Below, piece by piece: positions 1-7,882 of a stretch of DNA of 64,000 nucleotides. The DNA comes from Phenylobacterium sp. (GTDB lineage: Bacteria; Pseudomonadota; Alphaproteobacteria; Caulobacterales; Caulobacteraceae): assembly GCF_016124325.1 (NCBI RefSeq), contig NZ_WGNY01000020.1:1-64000 (forward strand), given 5' to 3'. Under the pieces are notes generated by a model. The model did no database searches. It saw only the letters and a program-made list of their open reading frames with translations, and had not been told where the DNA came from. Numbering within the stretch: position 1 is the first letter of the stretch; each line of letters opens with the position of its first letter. The position numbers were made by a program, and so were the translations under genes.

Positions 1-114
1 GCGGTGCGGCTGAACCCCGCGGCCGGCCGGCTGCGCAACTTGATCAGCTCCACCGGCCGGCCGCTACCGCCGGCGCTGAAGATCAACTATCAACCCCCAG
101 GGCTCTCACAATGA
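1..114 (+). CDS. 3' end of a gene of unknown function
   Basis: Frame 1 is open from the window edge for 37 codons and stops with TGA at 112-114. The residues include LRNLISSTGRPLPPALKINY. The composition (Arg/Pro-rich, then a short hydrophobic/aromatic tail) fits a real C-terminus, but I do not recognise the family. The IS110 element begins shortly after its stop. It may be the tail of another transposase or a conjugation protein; the fragment is too short to decide. Confidence 0.3.
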   Translation, partial: AVRLNPAAGRLRNLISSTGRPLPPALKINYQPPGLSQ

Positions 115-139
115 TCGAGGGAGCGGCGGGGGGCAGGTC

Positions 140-300
140 ATCACCTTGTTGAACCCACGGTCGAGGAACTCGCGTTCAACGACCGTCCGAAAGTGGGCGA
201 CAGGCATTGCAGACATGTCGCCACTTTGGGAACCCGTGTGGAGTGCGCAAGGGGTCGGAAGCGATGGGGTGGACGCCCCGTGACGGCATCGAAGTGCCAG
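140..300 (+). ncRNA. Candidate IS110 bridge RNA (left-end structured region)
   Basis: Two consecutive inverted repeats lie directly upstream of the transposase start. The first is GTTGAAC (148-154) with GTTCAAC (174-180). The second is an imperfect pair, CCGAAAGTGGGCGACA (187-202) with TGTCGCCACTTTGGG (216-230). IS110-group elements are known to encode a structured bridge RNA in the non-coding end next to the transposase, and IS1111-group elements in the opposite end. Assigning this stretch is therefore an inference from position and structure. The downstream flank is the alternative location. Confidence 0.35.
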
Positions 301-301
301 A

Positions 302-1363
302 GTGGAGGTGTTGAGCACCACTACGAAGGAGGCGTCCGTGGGCGAGGTTACTACGATCGGGCTCGATCTGGCGAAGAGTGTCTTTCAGGCGCACGGCGCA
401 GATGCGTCAGGAGCCGTGGCGTTCCGCAAGAGGCTGCGACGTGACCAGGTGCTGGGGTTCTTCGCCAGCCAGGCGCGGTGTCTTGTGGCGATGGAGGCCT
501 GCGCCAGCGCGCATTACTGGGCCCGTGAGATCGCCACACTGGGCCACGAGACCCGGCTGATCCCGCCCGCGTACGTGAAGCCGTTCGTGAAGCGGCAAAA
601 GAACGACATGGCTGACGCCGAGGCGATCTGCGAAGCGGCGCAGCGGCCGACCATGCGGTTTGTCGGCGCGAAGAGCGCCGAGGCGCAAGGCGCGGCCGTG
701 GTCTTCCGCACCCGGGATCTGCTGGTCCGTCAGCGCACCCAGCTGATCAACGCGCTGCGCGGACATCTTGGCGAGTTCGGTTACGTCGTGCGGCAAGGCG
801 CCGGTCATGTCGCAAAGCTGCTCGATCTGGTAGCCGACCCAGCGTCGGACCTGCCCGCAGAGGCTCGGCCGATCCTGCTGGTGATCGCCGAAAGCCTCGC
901 ATCCTTGCAGGCCAGGATCGCGGTGCTTGATCGCGAGATCGCCGCCCGCGCCAAGGCCGATCCCATCGCCAAGCGGCTGATGACGATCCCCGGTGTCGGG
1001 CCGATCGTCGCCACAGCGCTGGTGGCGCTGGCTCCGCCGGCGTCCACCTTCCGCCGAGGCCGAGATTTCGCCGCCTGGCTGGGGCTGACACCGAAGCAGC
1101 ACTCCAGCGGCGGCAAGGAGCGACTCGGCCGCACCTCGAAGATGGGCGAGCGCAGTCTCAGGCGGCTGCTTATCCTGGGCGCCAGCTCGGCGGTGAAGGT
1201 CGCCACGCGTGACAACGCTCGGGCCGGACCCTGGCTCGCCGGCATGCTCGGCCGCAAGCCGCGCATGCTCGTGACGGTGGCGCTGGCCAACAAGATGGCG
1301 AGGATCGTCTGGGCGCTGATGGCGCACGGCGGATCGTACAGAGCTCCGGCCGTGGCAGCCTAG
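302..1363 (+). CDS. IS110-family transposase (DEDD RuvC-like recombinase)
   Basis: The product is 353 aa, within the normal range for the family. The N-terminal RuvC-like DEDD domain shows IGLDLAK (first Asp), AMEACAS (Glu) and KNDMADAEAICEA (two Asp). The C-terminal Tnp domain shows the helix-hairpin-helix-like IPGVGPIVATAL stretch and LTPKQHSSGGKERLG, which contains the conserved Ser-Ser-Gly region that supplies the catalytic serine in this family. The start taken is GTG at 302. GTG at 338 (VGEVTTIGLD) is an alternative closer to the domain. The Pro-Thr-Met-Arg-Phe and QHSSGGKERL motifs remind me of the IS1111 subgroup, but that is not certain. The gene appears intact. Confidence 0.9.
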   Translation: MEVLSTTTKEASVGEVTTIGLDLAKSVFQAHGADASGAVAFRKRLRRDQVLGFFASQARCLVAMEACASAHYWAREIATLGHETRLIPPAYVKPFVKRQKNDMADAEAICEAAQRPTMRFVGAKSAEAQGAAVVFRTRDLLVRQRTQLINALRGHLGEFGYVVRQGAGHVAKLLDLVADPASDLPAEARPILLVIAESLASLQARIAVLDREIAARAKADPIAKRLMTIPGVGPIVATALVALAPPASTFRRGRDFAAWLGLTPKQHSSGGKERLGRTSKMGERSLRRLLILGASSAVKVATRDNARAGPWLAGMLGRKPRMLVTVALANKMARIVWALMAHGGSYRAPAVAA

Positions 1364-1741
1364 CGGCGCGGCCAGAGGCGTCAGGGGCGCGGGAAGGTCA
1401 CACGAGAGGTATGGCGCAACGGTCAGAGACGGGATCGGGAAAACCAGGGAAATGTCCGAGCGCCTCGAGCGCGCGAAAGCGGTGTGGACCCGATCCGCGA
1501 TCTCCATACAGGCCAGCGGCCGTGATGAGCCGCATCAACAGGCCGGACACACGGAAGCACCTGAACCCGTGGCGCTGGATCTCTCCGAAAACCTCTTGCA
1601 TCCGAAGGGCCGTCCACACACGGACGTTCGGAACGTCCGCTCGGACGCTGTGTTTGAGCTCCAGGGTGAAGAGGCTGTAGCGTTCTCGGATTGCACGGCT
1701 GGCGCCTCAGGAGGCAGTACCCAATGGGGATGAGGCGAGGC
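1364..1741. other. Non-coding stretch: right flank of IS110 copy 1
   Basis: No convincing coding sequence is visible. A tight inverted repeat, GGACGTTC then G then GAACGTCC, lies at 1622-1638 inside a larger ACACA/TGTGT-bounded segment. It may belong to the right end of the insertion sequence (the bridge-RNA location in IS1111-type members) or act as a terminator for the monooxygenase operon arriving from the right. Confidence 0.4.
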
Positions 1742-3685
1742 CTACTTTTCGTCGCCGCTTCCATTTCGAGGTTCGATATGGAACTCGCGCAAGTTCGGCT
1801 CCCGCGTCAGCCGCCAGTACTCGAGAAGCGTCCAGGGCTGGTTGGTGATGATCCGGCCCTTGTCGTTCTTGTACCAACTGCCCACGCTGGGATGGCTCCA
1901 CACCAGCTGACGCAGTTCCTGATCGATGCGTTCGTTGTAGGCGTCGTGGACGTCCTGCCGGCATTCCAGCGCGCCGATGCCCTCGGTCAGCATCGCGCGC
2001 AGGCTCTTCATCGTGTACCGAACCTGGCATTCCGCGAGGAAGATGGCGCTGCCGCCGTGGCCGACATTGGTGTTGGGTCCGTACAGCACGAAGAGGTTCG
2101 GGAAATCGGGCACGGTGATGCCGAGGTAGGCGCGCGGATCGTCGTCCCCCCACAGCTCGCGGATCGTCCGGCCGGACCGCCCCTTGATGGTCATCGGCCA
2201 GAGGATCTTGCCGGCCTGGAATCCGGTCGCGAAGACGATCGCGTCGACCGGGACGGCGGAACCGTCCTTCAGATGGATGGCGTCAGGCGAGACCCGCTCG
2301 ATCGGGGTGGTGATCAGGTGGACATTGTCGCGCCGGAGCATCTTGAACCAGCCTGCGTCCGCCAGGGCGCGCTTGCCGTAGGGCGGATAGGTCGGCATGG
2401 CCTTCGCCAGGAGGTCCTCCCGCCCTTCCAGCTCCTTCGACATGTAGCGGACCATCGCTTCGCGATAGCGCGCGTTCAGGGCGCTGATCGAACCGTCGTC
2501 ACCCTGCCAGTCGGGGTCGATCTTCAGCGCCGGGAACAAGCCGTCGCCAAAGGCCCAGAACAGCTGGAAGCGGTACCATGCCCCGTAGAAAGGCACGTTG
2601 TTCAGCGCCCACTTCTTCGGCTCTTCCACGCGTCGCAGGTAATTGGAGTTGCGGACAATCCAGCTGCCTGAGCGCTGCAGCACGAATAGTTGGTCGACCT
2701 CGCCGGCGATGTTCGGCCCGATCTGCACTCCGCTGGCGCCAGTACCGACCAGCGCCACGCGCTTGCCCGCGACGCTGGTGGTGTCGGTCCACGTCGCCGT
2801 GTGGGTGACCTCGCCCGAGAAGCTGTCGAGCCCCGGCAGGTCGGGGATCGCCGGACGGTTGAGCTGCCCGACCGCGGTGATCAGCGCCTGCGCCTCGTAG
2901 TGCTGGATCTCACCCTGCTCGTTTCGGGCGCAAACCTTCCAGAGCTGCCGCGCGGCGTCGTAGGTCGCCGAGGTCACCTCGGAGTGGAACCTTATGTTCG
3001 GCCTCAACCCGTACTTTTCGACACAGTGAATGATGTATTCGAGGATGTTCGGCTGCTGGGAGTAGTAGTTCGGCCACTCGTTGTTCGGCTCGAACGAAAA
3101 CTGATAGAAATGGTTCGGCGTATCGACGGCGCATCCGGGGTAGCGGTTCTCGAACCAGGTCCCGCCGGCCGAGTCGTTCTTCTCCAGGATCGTGTAGGGA
3201 ATGCCGGCGCTCTGAAGCTTGATGGCGGCGCATATGCCGGAGAGGCCCGCACCCACGATCAGCACCCGGAAGCTCGTGGACTGCAGGACCTTGGGATCGG
3301 CGCGCCAGTCGTCGATGTCGTCGCGACTCTCTTCGCCCCCGAGCGACATCTGCTGCACCAGCATCGAGACGTAGTCCGCGCCCACCTCCTGACCGACCGC
3401 CACGCTCATCATGTGCCGCAGGGTTTCAGTGTCCGGCATCGGCAGGCGCGGCGCGCCGCCCTCGTCCAATCGGATGAGCTCCGCGCGCATGCGCGCGACG
3501 AGGCCGGCTTTGATGCCTTCGGGGACCGACTGCATATAGTCCCACGGCCCCCTGATGAACGGGGCGATCTCTTCGAGAATGGACAGGTCGCCCGTCAGGT
3601 GGACAAGGGATATCGCCAGAGGAACGATATCTGCGCCCCGCAGCAGCTCCTCTAGTTCTGCTTCTCGTTGAGTCGTCATGCGCAT
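1742..3685 (-). CDS. FAD/NADPH Baeyer-Villiger monooxygenase (HAPMO-like)
   Basis: A flavin monooxygenase that inserts oxygen next to a ketone to give an ester or lactone. The product is 647 aa from the ATG at 3685. It has an N-terminal extension of ~135 residues, then an FAD Rossmann motif VLIVGAGLSG (~141-150). The Baeyer-Villiger fingerprint FSGEVTHTATW (~289-299) matches FxGxxxHxxxW exactly, and the NADPH motif VALVGTGASG follows (~310-319). The long N-terminal extension is typical of the 4-hydroxyacetophenone monooxygenase branch rather than of cyclohexanone monooxygenase. ATG at 3679 is an alternative start; neither has a strong ribosome site. It is last in an operon after the FAD synthetase, an 88-aa ORF and an SDR. 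A lactone-forming step on a cyclic or aryl ketone is inferred; the substrate is unknown. Confidence 0.9.
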   Translation of the reverse strand: MRMTTQREAELEELLRGADIVPLAISLVHLTGDLSILEEIAPFIRGPWDYMQSVPEGIKAGLVARMRAELIRLDEGGAPRLPMPDTETLRHMMSVAVGQEVGADYVSMLVQQMSLGGEESRDDIDDWRADPKVLQSTSFRVLIVGAGLSGICAAIKLQSAGIPYTILEKNDSAGGTWFENRYPGCAVDTPNHFYQFSFEPNNEWPNYYSQQPNILEYIIHCVEKYGLRPNIRFHSEVTSATYDAARQLWKVCARNEQGEIQHYEAQALITAVGQLNRPAIPDLPGLDSFSGEVTHTATWTDTTSVAGKRVALVGTGASGVQIGPNIAGEVDQLFVLQRSGSWIVRNSNYLRRVEEPKKWALNNVPFYGAWYRFQLFWAFGDGLFPALKIDPDWQGDDGSISALNARYREAMVRYMSKELEGREDLLAKAMPTYPPYGKRALADAGWFKMLRRDNVHLITTPIERVSPDAIHLKDGSAVPVDAIVFATGFQAGKILWPMTIKGRSGRTIRELWGDDDPRAYLGITVPDFPNLFVLYGPNTNVGHGGSAIFLAECQVRYTMKSLRAMLTEGIGALECRQDVHDAYNERIDQELRQLVWSHPSVGSWYKNDKGRIITNQPWTLLEYWRLTREPNLREFHIEPRNGSGDEK

Positions 3686-3770
3686 CACTTTCAAGGAAGC
3701 CGGCCGAGGCCGCGCGACGGCGGCAGCCTGAACTCGAACCACGTGCTTCGGGGGGAAGCCGGGTGGTCCA

Positions 3771-4538
3771 TTACACGGAGAACCCGCCATCGAGCGCGAG
3801 GCTGTGTCCGGTGACGAACCCGCCCCTGGACGACGCCAGGTAGAGGGCGGCCTCGGCGGCGTCCTGTGGCGTACCGAAGCGCCGCAGCGCCGTGTTCTTC
3901 TTCATCGCCTCGACAAAGTCGTCGCTGAGGCGGTCGCGCAGCCGGTCGAACAGGCCCGCGTCGATGACCCCCAGCGCAATCGAGTTGGCGCGGATGCCGA
4001 AACGGCCTTCCTCCCGCGCGACGCCTCGCATGAGCGCCTCCACCCCGGCCTTCGGCACCACCGAGAAGATGTCTTTCTGCGGATGCCTCAGCAGGCCCGC
4101 GGAGGTCATGGCGACGATCGAGCCGCCGCCCTTGCGCAGGTGCGGGATGGCCGACTTGATCACATGGAAGGAGCCGGTGAGGTCGCCGTCGATAGTGCGT
4201 CGCCACTCGTCTTCGTCGGCGTCGGCCACATAGCTCATGCTGATGTCGGCGCCGGCGCACAGCACAACCGTGTGCAGGCGGTCGAAATCGCTCGCCACCT
4301 TGTCGACGAAGGCCTTGACCGCCGCCCCGTCGGAGAGCTCCAGAGCCGCGGAAGCGACGCGGCGACCGGCGGCTTCCAGCGCCTGCGTCACCTCGGCGGC
4401 GGCGGCGGCGTTCTTGCGATAGGTGAAAGCCACGTCCGTGCCCGCCTGGACGAGCGCCTGGCACACGGCGCGGCCCACGCCGCCGCTGCCGCCGATGACC
4501 AGGGCCGCGCCAGGGGGGAAAAGCGGATTGGGGTCCAT
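3771..4538 (-). CDS. Short-chain dehydrogenase/reductase-fold protein, catalytic Tyr not evident
   Basis: A 255-aa classical SDR-sized protein. The cofactor motif GGSGGVG lies at ~16-22, and the C-terminal FVTGHSLALDGGFSV is typical of the family. The start (ATG at 4538) is preceded by GGAG, and it overlaps the stop of the 88-aa ORF as TGATG, so it is translationally coupled. Oddity: the usual YxxxK reads S-V-V-P-K (in FSVVPKAGVEAL), so the catalytic tyrosine appears to be missing although the Ser of SIVAMTS and the Lys are present. It may use a different mechanism or be non-catalytic. It follows the FAD synthetase and precedes the Baeyer-Villiger enzyme, consistent with ketone/alcohol interconversion. 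Confidence 0.85.
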   Translation of the reverse strand: MDPNPLFPPGAALVIGGSGGVGRAVCQALVQAGTDVAFTYRKNAAAAAEVTQALEAAGRRVASAALELSDGAAVKAFVDKVASDFDRLHTVVLCAGADISMSYVADADEDEWRRTIDGDLTGSFHVIKSAIPHLRKGGGSIVAMTSAGLLRHPQKDIFSVVPKAGVEALMRGVAREEGRFGIRANSIALGVIDAGLFDRLRDRLSDDFVEAMKKNTALRRFGTPQDAAEAALYLASSRGGFVTGHSLALDGGFSV

Positions 4539-4804
4539 CAGGCGGCTCCATCTTTCAAGCGATCGGGGGGTGGGACGCTGCGTCCCGTCTGCGGGATCCG
4601 GCTGTCGACCTGGTCCCGTTCCTGGGCGAGCCGCTCGTGCACCACCGGCCACGCCGAGATATCCCCCGGTACGATCCAGCTCGAAGCGGCGGAGTCGTTG
4701 GGCGACGCCTGAAACCAACCCCTCAAGATCGCGCCGAGCCTGGCCGCGACGCGACGGCGGACTGGCGGCGCGTCCGCCGCAGGGTGTTCGGCAGGCCCAG
4801 GCAT
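4538..4804 (-). CDS. Small protein of unknown function, coupled between FAD synthetase and SDR
   Basis: An 88-residue ORF that I do not recognise. It is rich in Arg, Pro and Ala at the N-terminus, followed by a more ordered stretch including WFQASPNDSAASSWIV and WPVVHERLAQERDQ. Its ATG is immediately adjacent to the TAG of the FAD synthetase gene (TAGATG), and its TGA overlaps the SDR start codon (TGATG). Both junctions are the sort used for translational coupling, which is the main evidence that it is real. No signal peptide or membrane segment is seen. An alternative is that it is the out-of-frame remnant of the C-terminal domain of the preceding gene. Confidence 0.5.
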   Translation of the reverse strand: MPGPAEHPAADAPPVRRRVAARLGAILRGWFQASPNDSAASSWIVPGDISAWPVVHERLAQERDQVDSRIPQTGRSVPPPDRLKDGAA

Positions 4805-5683
4805 CTAAAGACGGTCCAGCCAATCGACGATGAGGGTGGATTGACGTTCCCCAACGCCACCGCTGCCGAGGGTGAGGAGGGGCTCGCCGCCCCCTTCACC
4901 ACCACTCAGCCAGGCGGTCTTTGTCAGGGCGGGCCCCGTCGGGGCGGCGCGGACTTCGACACGGTAGATGCCGGCGGGCGGGCGCAGCAAATGCCCGAAC
5001 CTGAACTGGTGGGCGCCGTGACGCTTCATGGTCGTGCGCCAAGACCGCCCAAGCAGGGCCGCCGCGCTCCGCGGATCGCCGTCCCTCAGCGCGTCGCGCA
5101 CTCGCGTCGACGAGTAGGGCGCGCCGGTCGGGTCGCGGAAGGCCGCCATGGCCGTCACCGTGAAGCCGAAAGCCTCGCCGAGGCGGGACAGCAGCCCGAC
5201 GTCGCCAGCGCGCTTGTGGCCAAAATGGAAGTCCTCGCCCACGAAGACCTGCGAGGCGCGAAGCTGGCGCGCGAGCACCTCCGCCACGAAGGTGTCCGGT
5301 GACATCGCGCAGATGCGCCGGTTGAACCTCTGGAGAAAGGCGGCCCGGATGCCCTCCGCCTGGATCAGGTCCAGCTTCGCCCGCGTGGAAGACAGCGCGA
5401 ACGGGCTCGTGCGGGCGAAAGTCTGCCGGGGATGCGGATGGAACGTGAGGACACCCGGCGTGCGGTCGGAGCGTTCCGCCTCCGTCACGACCGCGCGCAG
5501 CATCTGCTGATGACCGAGATGCAGCCCGTCGAAGTTCCCGATGGCGATCACGGCGCCTTGCCTATGGGTCGGTGCGGCTGCTCCGGCTTTCAGAACGGTG
5601 AGCACGCTCGGGGCGACGCACTCCCCCGCCAGAAGGTGCGGATCTTCCTGGGCGGATCGCTCAATGCGACACAGGCTGTTCAT
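4805..5683 (-). CDS. FAD synthetase (RibF N-terminal domain) lacking a recognisable riboflavin kinase domain
   Basis: The product is 292 aa from ATG 5683. It carries the FMN adenylyltransferase signatures of RibF: IGNFDGLHLGHQ (HxGH-type nucleotidyl transfer), LTFHPHPRQTF, VFVGEDFHFG and the C-terminal SSTRVRDALRDGD. In bifunctional RibF a riboflavin kinase domain with a PTAN motif follows. Here only an RFK-like shell (PPAGIYRVEV near residue 235, ending IVDWLDRL) remains and PTAN is absent, so kinase activity is unlikely. It is first in the operon that ends with the Baeyer-Villiger enzyme and is controlled by operator A. It probably boosts FAD supply for the flavoproteins of this region; the housekeeping ribF should be elsewhere. 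Confidence 0.8.
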   Translation of the reverse strand: MNSLCRIERSAQEDPHLLAGECVAPSVLTVLKAGAAAPTHRQGAVIAIGNFDGLHLGHQQMLRAVVTEAERSDRTPGVLTFHPHPRQTFARTSPFALSSTRAKLDLIQAEGIRAAFLQRFNRRICAMSPDTFVAEVLARQLRASQVFVGEDFHFGHKRAGDVGLLSRLGEAFGFTVTAMAAFRDPTGAPYSSTRVRDALRDGDPRSAAALLGRSWRTTMKRHGAHQFRFGHLLRPPAGIYRVEVRAAPTGPALTKTAWLSGGEGGGEPLLTLGSGGVGERQSTLIVDWLDRL

Positions 5684-5731
5684 CACGCGGCATGTCCAAG
5701 GCGCGGGCGCCGGGACCTGCGCCTGCATTTC

Positions 5732-5752
5732 ATTACGATACCACATCATAAT
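5732..5752 (-). promoter_or_regulatory. Putative TetR operator, copy A
   Basis: Read on the minus strand it is ATTATGATG, then TGG, then TATCGTAAT: a 9-3-9 imperfect inverted repeat. It lies 49 bp upstream of the FAD synthetase start codon. The same arrangement occurs at 8556-8576 and, more loosely, at 22094-22120 and 29038-29058. The likely ligand is the TetR protein encoded at 7108-7869, by proximity. Confidence 0.6.
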
Positions 5753-5808
5753 TGAAATCAGGTCAAGCGTGGATCATGGCCGAGCGGCCGATGGCGCCGG
5801 TCGGGCGG

Positions 5809-6276
5809 CTAGCCTGCGTCCGCGACAAGTTCTGCGGCAAGGACGCCCGCCAGCAAGCAAGCTTCATCGTTTTCGGACGTCTCGCCGCTCGCCCCGGCCG
5901 CCCCCAGGATCCGTCCGCTGGCGTCCCTGACGAGCACGCCGCCTACGACCGGCGCCAGCGCGCCCTGCCCCATGTGGTTCAACATCTGGAAGAACTCTGG
6001 CGCGGCCTTGGCCCGCCGGGCGAGCTCGCGTCCGCCGAAGCCCATCGCGATGCAGGCGGCCGCCTTCGCCATCGCGATCTGCGGACGCAGCGCGCTGGCG
6101 TCGGTGTCGCGCTTGAGGACCAGCAGATGTCCCCCCGCGTCCAACACGGCCACGCAGAGCGGGCGCAGGTCGCGCACACGACCCTCGTTGAGCGCGCGAT
6201 CGACGATCGTCGCAGCCGACTCGAGGGACAAGATCACAGGCGGGTCCATAAGAGGTACTTCAGGGCGATCTGCCAC
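5809..6276 (-). CDS. GlcG/HbpS-family (DUF336) small heme-binding-like protein
   Basis: A 155-aa protein of the GlcG/HbpS fold. It shows the family pattern ALNEGRVRDLRPLCVAVLDA, the AMAKAAACIAMGFGGREL helix and the C-terminal VGGVLVRDASGRILGAAGASG loop. Members bind heme or small aromatic ligands and often occur in catabolic operons, where their exact role is unclear. It lies three bases after the GST stop. A start at the second Met (MDPPVIL, ten codons in) is possible. It is the last gene of the FMN-reductase/TetR/GST operon. Confidence 0.8.
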   Translation of the reverse strand: MADRPEVPLMDPPVILSLESAATIVDRALNEGRVRDLRPLCVAVLDAGGHLLVLKRDTDASALRPQIAMAKAAACIAMGFGGRELARRAKAAPEFFQMLNHMGQGALAPVVGGVLVRDASGRILGAAGASGETSENDEACLLAGVLAAELVADAG

Positions 6277-6279
6277 GGC

Positions 6280-7065
6280 CTAGGCCGCGGGGGCGACGCT
6301 CGCCAGCTTGGCCGCGAACAGCTCGCTCGCCCGCTTCGCGACCCCGGAGGCGCGCTCGCGATGCTCCGGCGGCTGCCACTTGATGATCGCGGCGTGGAAG
6401 CTATCCCGCGCCCGCACCCGGTCCACCCAGGCGCTCAACGCCGGTTTGTCGCGCCAGAGGAAGCTCAGACCCAGATCGGTCAGGCGCTGCAGGTAGGGCG
6501 TATAGTCCGCATCGGCCAGGCTGTAGGTGTCGCCTGCGAGCCAGGAAGAGCGTTTCAGGGACTCCTCCATCCGCTCGACCAACCGCACGAAACATCGCAG
6601 AGCCGGCATCACGTGCTGCGACTCCTCGCCATGGGCAATGATGTCTTCGGCGCGCTGGCGCTTCAGGGCGTCAAGCGGTAGCGCGGCTTTCCGCTGTTCC
6701 GGCGACATCGCCGCATACCAGTGACGCAGGCTCACGGCGCAGGTGAGGATGAAGATGTTCGGATGCAGCTCCTCGTCCAGGAGCTTCGTCCAGAGGCCCA
6801 TCTGCGCCCGGAGATAGGGGTCGCGCGGCGTCAGCGACGGGTCCCCAAAAGCCTCGTCCAGATACTCCGAGATGATCCGTGATTCCGTGACGAGCCTTCC
6901 GGCGTGCTCCAGGGTTGGCACATAGCCGCCGGGATTCAGCTTCAGGTACTCTGGCGCGCGCAGGTCCGCCACGATGCGGCTTTCCCAATCCAGATCCTTC
7001 TCGGCCAGGCAAACGCGGACCTTCTGGGCGCAGATGGCCATCGGCAGATGGTAAAGCGCAAGCAT
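6280..7065 (-). CDS. Glutathione S-transferase family protein
   Basis: A 261-aa soluble GST. The N-terminal thioredoxin-like domain starts YHLPMAICAQKVRVCLAEK and contains the glutathione-binding TESRII segment (usual ES[RQ]xI). An all-helical C-terminal domain follows, with the conserved LAGDTYSLADAD. Ribosome site AAAGG precedes the ATG at 7065. Bacterial GSTs in degradation clusters open epoxides, cleave ethers or isomerise maleyl-type intermediates; which applies here cannot be told. It is co-transcribed with TetR and GlcG-like genes. Confidence 0.85.
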   Translation of the reverse strand: MLALYHLPMAICAQKVRVCLAEKDLDWESRIVADLRAPEYLKLNPGGYVPTLEHAGRLVTESRIISEYLDEAFGDPSLTPRDPYLRAQMGLWTKLLDEELHPNIFILTCAVSLRHWYAAMSPEQRKAALPLDALKRQRAEDIIAHGEESQHVMPALRCFVRLVERMEESLKRSSWLAGDTYSLADADYTPYLQRLTDLGLSFLWRDKPALSAWVDRVRARDSFHAAIIKWQPPEHRERASGVAKRASELFAAKLASVAPAA

Positions 7066-7107
7066 AGCAGCGCCTTTCTGTGTGATGAGGGAGTGACGGC
7101 TCGAGCG

Positions 7108-7869
7108 TTAGCGACGCGAAGGCTTGGACTCGATAGCGCTATCCAGGATGACGTCGACAGCGGCCGCAACAGCCGCCCTGTCAAGCGGCTCGCCCACGAT
7201 GTAGCTGCCCGTGATCAGGCCGAACAACAGCCGGGTGATGAACGGCAGATTGGCGTCCGCCCGCAGCTCCCCACGACTTTGCGCGTCCCGGAGGATCAGC
7301 TCCACCTTGTCGCTCCGGGGGCGAACAAGCTGTTCGCGGTACATGTTGAGCAGCTCGGGATGCCGGTTCAGCTCGGCGATCAGGGTACCCACCAGGGGGA
7401 CGCCATTGGTTCGGACGAGGTTCTCGTGCGCCTCGTTGATTTCGGCGGTCAGATCTGCCCGCAAGTCTCCGGTCAAGTGGACATCGGTCTTCGCCGCGAG
7501 GCGGCCGAGAGCAGCGATCGCCAGGGACTCCTTGTCCGGGTAGCGGCGGTAGACCGCGGGCTTGCCCACGCCTGCCCGCATCGCCACCTTGTCCACCGAC
7601 ATGCCGGCGTAGCCGCGCGCGATCAGTTCGGAGAGCGTGGTCTCAAGCAGCAGTCGGTCGATGTTCGGATCGCGAGGGCGTCCGGCCCGGCGTACGCCCG
7701 GATTTCGCGGCGTCGGATCGGCCTTCGTCTTCGCCGAACGGCTTGCTGCGCCCGCACTCAAAACTCCGCTCCCGTCTCGCTGGTGTACTCGCGTCCCGCT
7801 TCTGCGGCCTAGCGATCGCACAGGCCGAATCACCTTTTGTCGATTGTCGGATGGTACTGGCATGGTCAT
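7108..7869 (-). CDS. TetR-family transcriptional regulator of the catabolic region
   Basis: The product is 253 aa from ATG 7869. A poorly ordered ~50-residue N-terminal tail precedes the TetR DNA-binding domain, which starts at RRAGRPRDPNIDRLLLET. The helix-turn-helix is MSVDKVAMRAGVGKPAVYRRY. The C-terminal ligand domain is of the large TetR_C type. A later start near the HTH domain is possible. The gene lies 13 bases after the FMN reductase gene, so it is in the operon driven from the operator-bearing intergenic region at 8507-8660, consistent with autoregulation. The repeated operator (5732, 8556, 22094, 29038) is the natural candidate for its binding site. Confidence 0.85.
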   Translation of the reverse strand: MTMPVPSDNRQKVIRPVRSLGRRSGTRVHQRDGSGVLSAGAASRSAKTKADPTPRNPGVRRAGRPRDPNIDRLLLETTLSELIARGYAGMSVDKVAMRAGVGKPAVYRRYPDKESLAIAALGRLAAKTDVHLTGDLRADLTAEINEAHENLVRTNGVPLVGTLIAELNRHPELLNMYREQLVRPRSDKVELILRDAQSRGELRADANLPFITRLLFGLITGSYIVGEPLDRAAVAAAVDVILDSAIESKPSRR

Positions 7870-7882
7870 GTGAAATCCATCC

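Larger units (their letters stand above)
115..1741 (+). mobile_element. IS110-family insertion sequence (copy 1), ends not defined
   Basis: One transposase gene (302-1363) is flanked by about 190 bp upstream and up to 375 bp downstream without convincing genes. IS110 elements lack conventional terminal inverted repeats, so the exact ends cannot be read from one copy. The stretch given is the maximum between the preceding stop codon and the stop of the monooxygenase gene. The element lies just downstream of the last gene of the catabolic operon and so does not interrupt it. Confidence 0.5.

Noticed and set aside
4540..4823. N-terminal extension of the SDR reading frame
   Set aside because: The SDR fold starts at the ATG 4538, which has a ribosome site and the TGATG overlap; the extension is Arg/Pro-rich and overlaps the 88-aa ORF.
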